Origin: a virus
IMG/VR virus record: IMGVR_UViG_3300035703_000005
Span: 184,836 to 248,835 of that record
DNA length: 64,000 nucleotides
Reading direction: 5' to 3' (one strand)
The notes under the pieces were generated by a model. It was given only the letters and a program-made list of their open reading frames with translations, had not been told where the DNA came from and ran no database searches. Within the stretch, counting starts at the first letter, position 1. Each line of letters starts with the position of its first letter. Positions 62,355 to 64,000 of this stretch are shown here, in pieces. The translations under genes were made by a program, and so were the position numbers.

Positions 62355-62491
62355 TTGTGATGATAATCCCAAATCTGTTGTTCCACCAATTCTAACACAT
62401 CAGGGGGCACATAGGAAGTATCTGTGGTTTTTGGAAGTTTTGCGACTTCCTCACAGATAAGTTCCAGTTCCATTAGGGTATAGTCAATCAT
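62351..62491 (-). CDS. Small helical protein (46 aa)
   Basis: 46 residues (MIDYTLMELELICEEVAKLP, ending LVEQQIWDYHHK). Acidic helix and an amphipathic end. ATGA overlaps. Confidence 0.6.
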   Translation of the reverse strand: MIDYTLMELELICEEVAKLPKTTDTSYVPPDVLELVEQQIWDYHHK

Positions 62492-62844
62492 TTGAGGTTC
62501 TCTTTTAGATATTGAAGACAATCATTCCATCCTTGATTATATCCCATCTCATCTTCTTCATATTCTAACTCATCAGGCAACCATTTGGCAAAAATATTAC
62601 AGATGCCTTCAGCACCAACAATACCAAAAGAATTGAAATACTCAAGAAGTGTCTGTGGTTTTGGTTCTTCTACTCGTTGATACTTTACACCACCGATTTC
62701 AATAATGTCAGGGAGTTGTTGATTAGTCATTTGTGATTTCCTATAAAGACAATATTCTGGTTCAAAACATCCACCTTGAGTTGCGTTGGTTTCTACATCT
62801 ACTGGTGCATAACAGAACCCACAATCCCAGTATTTACATTTCAT
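62488..62844 (-). CDS. Cysteine-rich N-terminus plus KYQRVEEPK domain (118 aa)
   Basis: 118 residues. N-terminal CKYWDCGFCYAP and GGCFEPEYC form a likely zinc-binding knot (7 Cys). From residue 39 the sequence (MTNQQLPDIIEIGGVKYQRV) resembles the protein at 55244, ending WNDCLQYLKENLK like the 245-residue gene. It may be a fusion of two genes; a second start at M39 is possible. Confidence 0.7.
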   Translation of the reverse strand: MKCKYWDCGFCYAPVDVETNATQGGCFEPEYCLYRKSQMTNQQLPDIIEIGGVKYQRVEEPKPQTLLEYFNSFGIVGAEGICNIFAKWLPDELEYEEDEMGYNQGWNDCLQYLKENLK

Positions 62845-63119
62845 TTTGTCCCATCACAATAGATATGAGGATAACTGTCAGGATAACTTGCAGGTGGTTT
62901 TGAGATTACGGGAGAAACACAAGGAATTGTTTGAGAAGGAGTGAGGGGAGTATAAGGAGAACCAATATACATGCTATATGGAGATTTACTCAAATACTCT
63001 TCAATAATATTACAAGACCATCCATCCTCATAGAATTGCTTACCATAGAAAACAGCATCTTCCTTATTTGGAAAGGAAGCAACATAAGTGTCGTTGTGAT
63101 AGAGTGAATAAACTTTCAT
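62841..63119 (-). CDS. Proline/serine-rich protein (92 aa)
   Basis: 92 residues from MKVYSLYHNDTYVASFPNKE. The first 50 are a small alpha/beta fold; the rest is Pro/Ser/Tyr-rich (PYTPLTPSQTIPCVSPVISK). Overlaps the membrane gene upstream. Confidence 0.65.
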   Translation of the reverse strand: MKVYSLYHNDTYVASFPNKEDAVFYGKQFYEDGWSCNIIEEYLSKSPYSMYIGSPYTPLTPSQTIPCVSPVISKPPASYPDSYPHIYCDGTK

Positions 63120-63121
63120 AA

Positions 63122-63283
63122 TCAATCAGTAGTTTTAGAAGAACTAAAAGTCGTGTGAAGCAAAACGGCAAGAAATAAAAACCATCCCCAACCAGCAATT
63201 CCGTGAAAAGCAAGAATAATTGCTCCAATCACACAGGCAATAGAAGACAGATTAGCAAGAAGTAGAATAAGTGCGTGGTTCAT
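63122..63283 (-). CDS. Small membrane protein (53 aa)
   Basis: 53 residues from MNHALILLLANLSSIACVIG, two hydrophobic helices then a short polar tail. First gene behind module 19. Function unknown. Confidence 0.65.
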   Translation of the reverse strand: MNHALILLLANLSSIACVIGAIILAFHGIAGWGWFLFLAVLLHTTFSSSKTTD

Positions 63284-63304
63284 CGGTTTTATGTTTGTAA
63301 GGTT

Positions 63305-63364
63305 ATTATACGACAAAGGGCACCTGATTTCAAGTTCCCTTGTGACGGTTCTTCAAGTGTCCTT
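63305..63364 (-). promoter_or_regulatory. Operator-promoter module 19
   Basis: Operator 63341-63364 (plus strand TGTGACGGTT, CTTC, AAGTGTCCTT), -35 TTGAAA, 17-bp spacer, TATAAT (63305-63310). It holds the stop codon of the 97-residue gene. Confidence 0.75.
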
Positions 63365-63646
63365 ACCAAACTCCTTTTTGAGTTGTTCATATTGTTTACG
63401 ACGATTTTCTTTTTGTTGCTCTTCTTGTTTCACTCTCTTTTCATACTCTTCATCATTTTCAAGACGGGTTTTGTAGACATAGTAGTCTTTTCCTCCATTC
63501 CCATAATCATAATCATAATCAATACCTTCCCAACCCTCTTTTTTGCACCTTTGGAGTGTGGAAATGATTTTGTCTATTGAACCATAAAACTCACCATAGT
63601 AACAAAAATCTTTGCTTTCTTTGATTGTAATGCGTTCAGCAGTCAT
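63353..63646 (-). CDS. Lysine/glutamate-rich protein (97 aa)
   Basis: 97 residues (MTAERITIKESKDFCYYGEF). The second half is a charged helix (VKQEEQQKENRRKQYEQLKK). First gene behind module 20. Stop inside operator module 19. Confidence 0.7.
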   Translation of the reverse strand: MTAERITIKESKDFCYYGEFYGSIDKIISTLQRCKKEGWEGIDYDYDYGNGGKDYYVYKTRLENDEEYEKRVKQEEQQKENRRKQYEQLKKEFGKDT

Positions 63647-63669
63647 CAGTCCTCTGTGTGTATAGAAGT

Positions 63670-63729
63670 ATTATACGACAAAAGGCACCTGATTTCAAGT
63701 GCCCTTGTGCCAATTTAGTAAGTGTCCTT
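63670..63729 (-). promoter_or_regulatory. Operator-promoter module 20
   Basis: Operator 63706-63729 (plus strand TGTGCCAATT, TAGT, AAGTGTCCTT), hairpin GGCAC/GTGCC (63684-63703), -35 TTGAAA, 17-bp spacer, TATAAT (63670-63675). Upstream gene ends two bases into it. Confidence 0.75.
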
Positions 63730-64000
63730 ATTGTCCAAACTTATTGTAAAGAAACACTCTTCCACCTCCCGCAGGAACAGTAACCGCAATATCATATCCC
63801 AGTTTAATAATAATATTTGCCAGATTGCTTCCGTGACTTTTAGCACTAAGAAAAGTATGAGGATAATGGTCAATAAACTCCACACTCTTACCAGGATTTT
63901 CAAGTGCTTCTGTGATTGCTTTCATATAGAGAGCAGTGGTTCGTCCAGTTCCTCTGGTTGTTGCGTATTCGTATTTTGAGATAACATCATCTATTTCTGG
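63728..64000 (-). CDS. P-loop-like protein, 5' end outside window (partial)
   Basis: At least 90 residues, open to the right edge. The visible frame contains TTRGTGRTTALYMKAI, a Walker A-like glycine/GRTT loop found in a family of small phage NTPase-like proteins, then VEFIDHYPHTFLSAKSHGSN and VTVPAGGGRVFLYNKFGQ. Likely a nucleotide-binding protein; the N-terminus lies beyond the window, so start and full length are unknown. Confidence 0.65.
   Translation of the reverse strand, partial: PEIDDVISKYEYATTRGTGRTTALYMKAITEALENPGKSVEFIDHYPHTFLSAKSHGSNLANIIIKLGYDIAVTVPAGGGRVFLYNKFGQ

Noticed and set aside
29631-63729. CRISPR array interpretation of the repeated 24-bp element
   Set aside because: Copies are 0.4-9 kb apart, lie at promoters and have no regular spacers or cas genes.
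29631-63729. Known regulator sites (CRP-, NtcA-, LexA-like)
   Set aside because: The half-site spacing (TGTG to CACA 16 bases apart internally) differs from CRP (TGTGA-N6-TCACA), NtcA (GTA-N8-TAC) and cyanobacterial LexA. No known regulator is assigned.
1-64000. tRNA genes
   Set aside because: No cloverleaf with GGTTCGA-type T-loop and CCA-like acceptor was found by eye; a tRNAscan run would settle it.

Overview
The window looks like part of the genome of a T4-like myovirus that infects a cyanobacterium. Almost every gene lies on the minus strand. The left 28 kb carries late virion genes: baseplate wedge proteins of the gp25, gp6 and gp8 types, a 2,501-residue gp10-like protein and a 4,262-residue giant. 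Several are preceded by the phage-type late promoter octamer NATAAATA. A phage origin in cyanobacteria is supported by the gene set, by six exact copies of TTTTCCACA (the cyanobacterial-type DnaA box), and by a short high-GC protein of a kind seen in cyanobacteria and their phages. Family names come from recognising motifs by eye; no database search was run.

Layout, read in gene direction (right to left). 64.0-50.8 kb: about 50 very short genes in tight, ATGA-overlapping operons, with a GIY-YIG-like homing endonuclease. 50.8-44.0 kb: small membrane proteins (one with a type IV pilin N-terminus, one prohibitin-like), a ParB-like nuclease operon, a Cys-His-Asp hydrolase-like protein, and an SF2 helicase split over two reading frames. 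44-30.2 kb: more small genes, a ligase/nucleotidyltransferase-like protein, an HExxH mini-metalloprotease and several paralogous pairs. 30.25-29.57 kb: a 680-bp gene-free stretch that looks like a replication or control locus (six DnaA-box 9-mers, helically phased CTTAAGC repeats, and a plus-strand terminator behind a folded RNA). 28.9 kb: a nested GC-rich inverted repeat, after which the sequence becomes AT-rich. 28.7-0 kb: late genes, including a glycosyltransferase.

The most striking feature is a 24-bp palindrome (half-site TGTGNCAGTT, 4-bp spacer, AACTGNCACA) found 20 times between 29.6 and 63.7 kb. It always sits 5-7 bp upstream of the -35 element of a sigma70-like promoter, and it often contains the stop codon of the preceding gene. 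This fixed joint (stop codon, operator, sometimes a terminator, then promoter) appears to put the accessory genome under one phage regulon. The regulator itself is not identified here.

The late genes build the baseplate and tail-fibre attachment. The small genes are probably early host-takeover genes, with replication and recombination functions (helicase, ParB-like, ligase-like) mixed in. Many small genes have no known function and are described only by what is visible.
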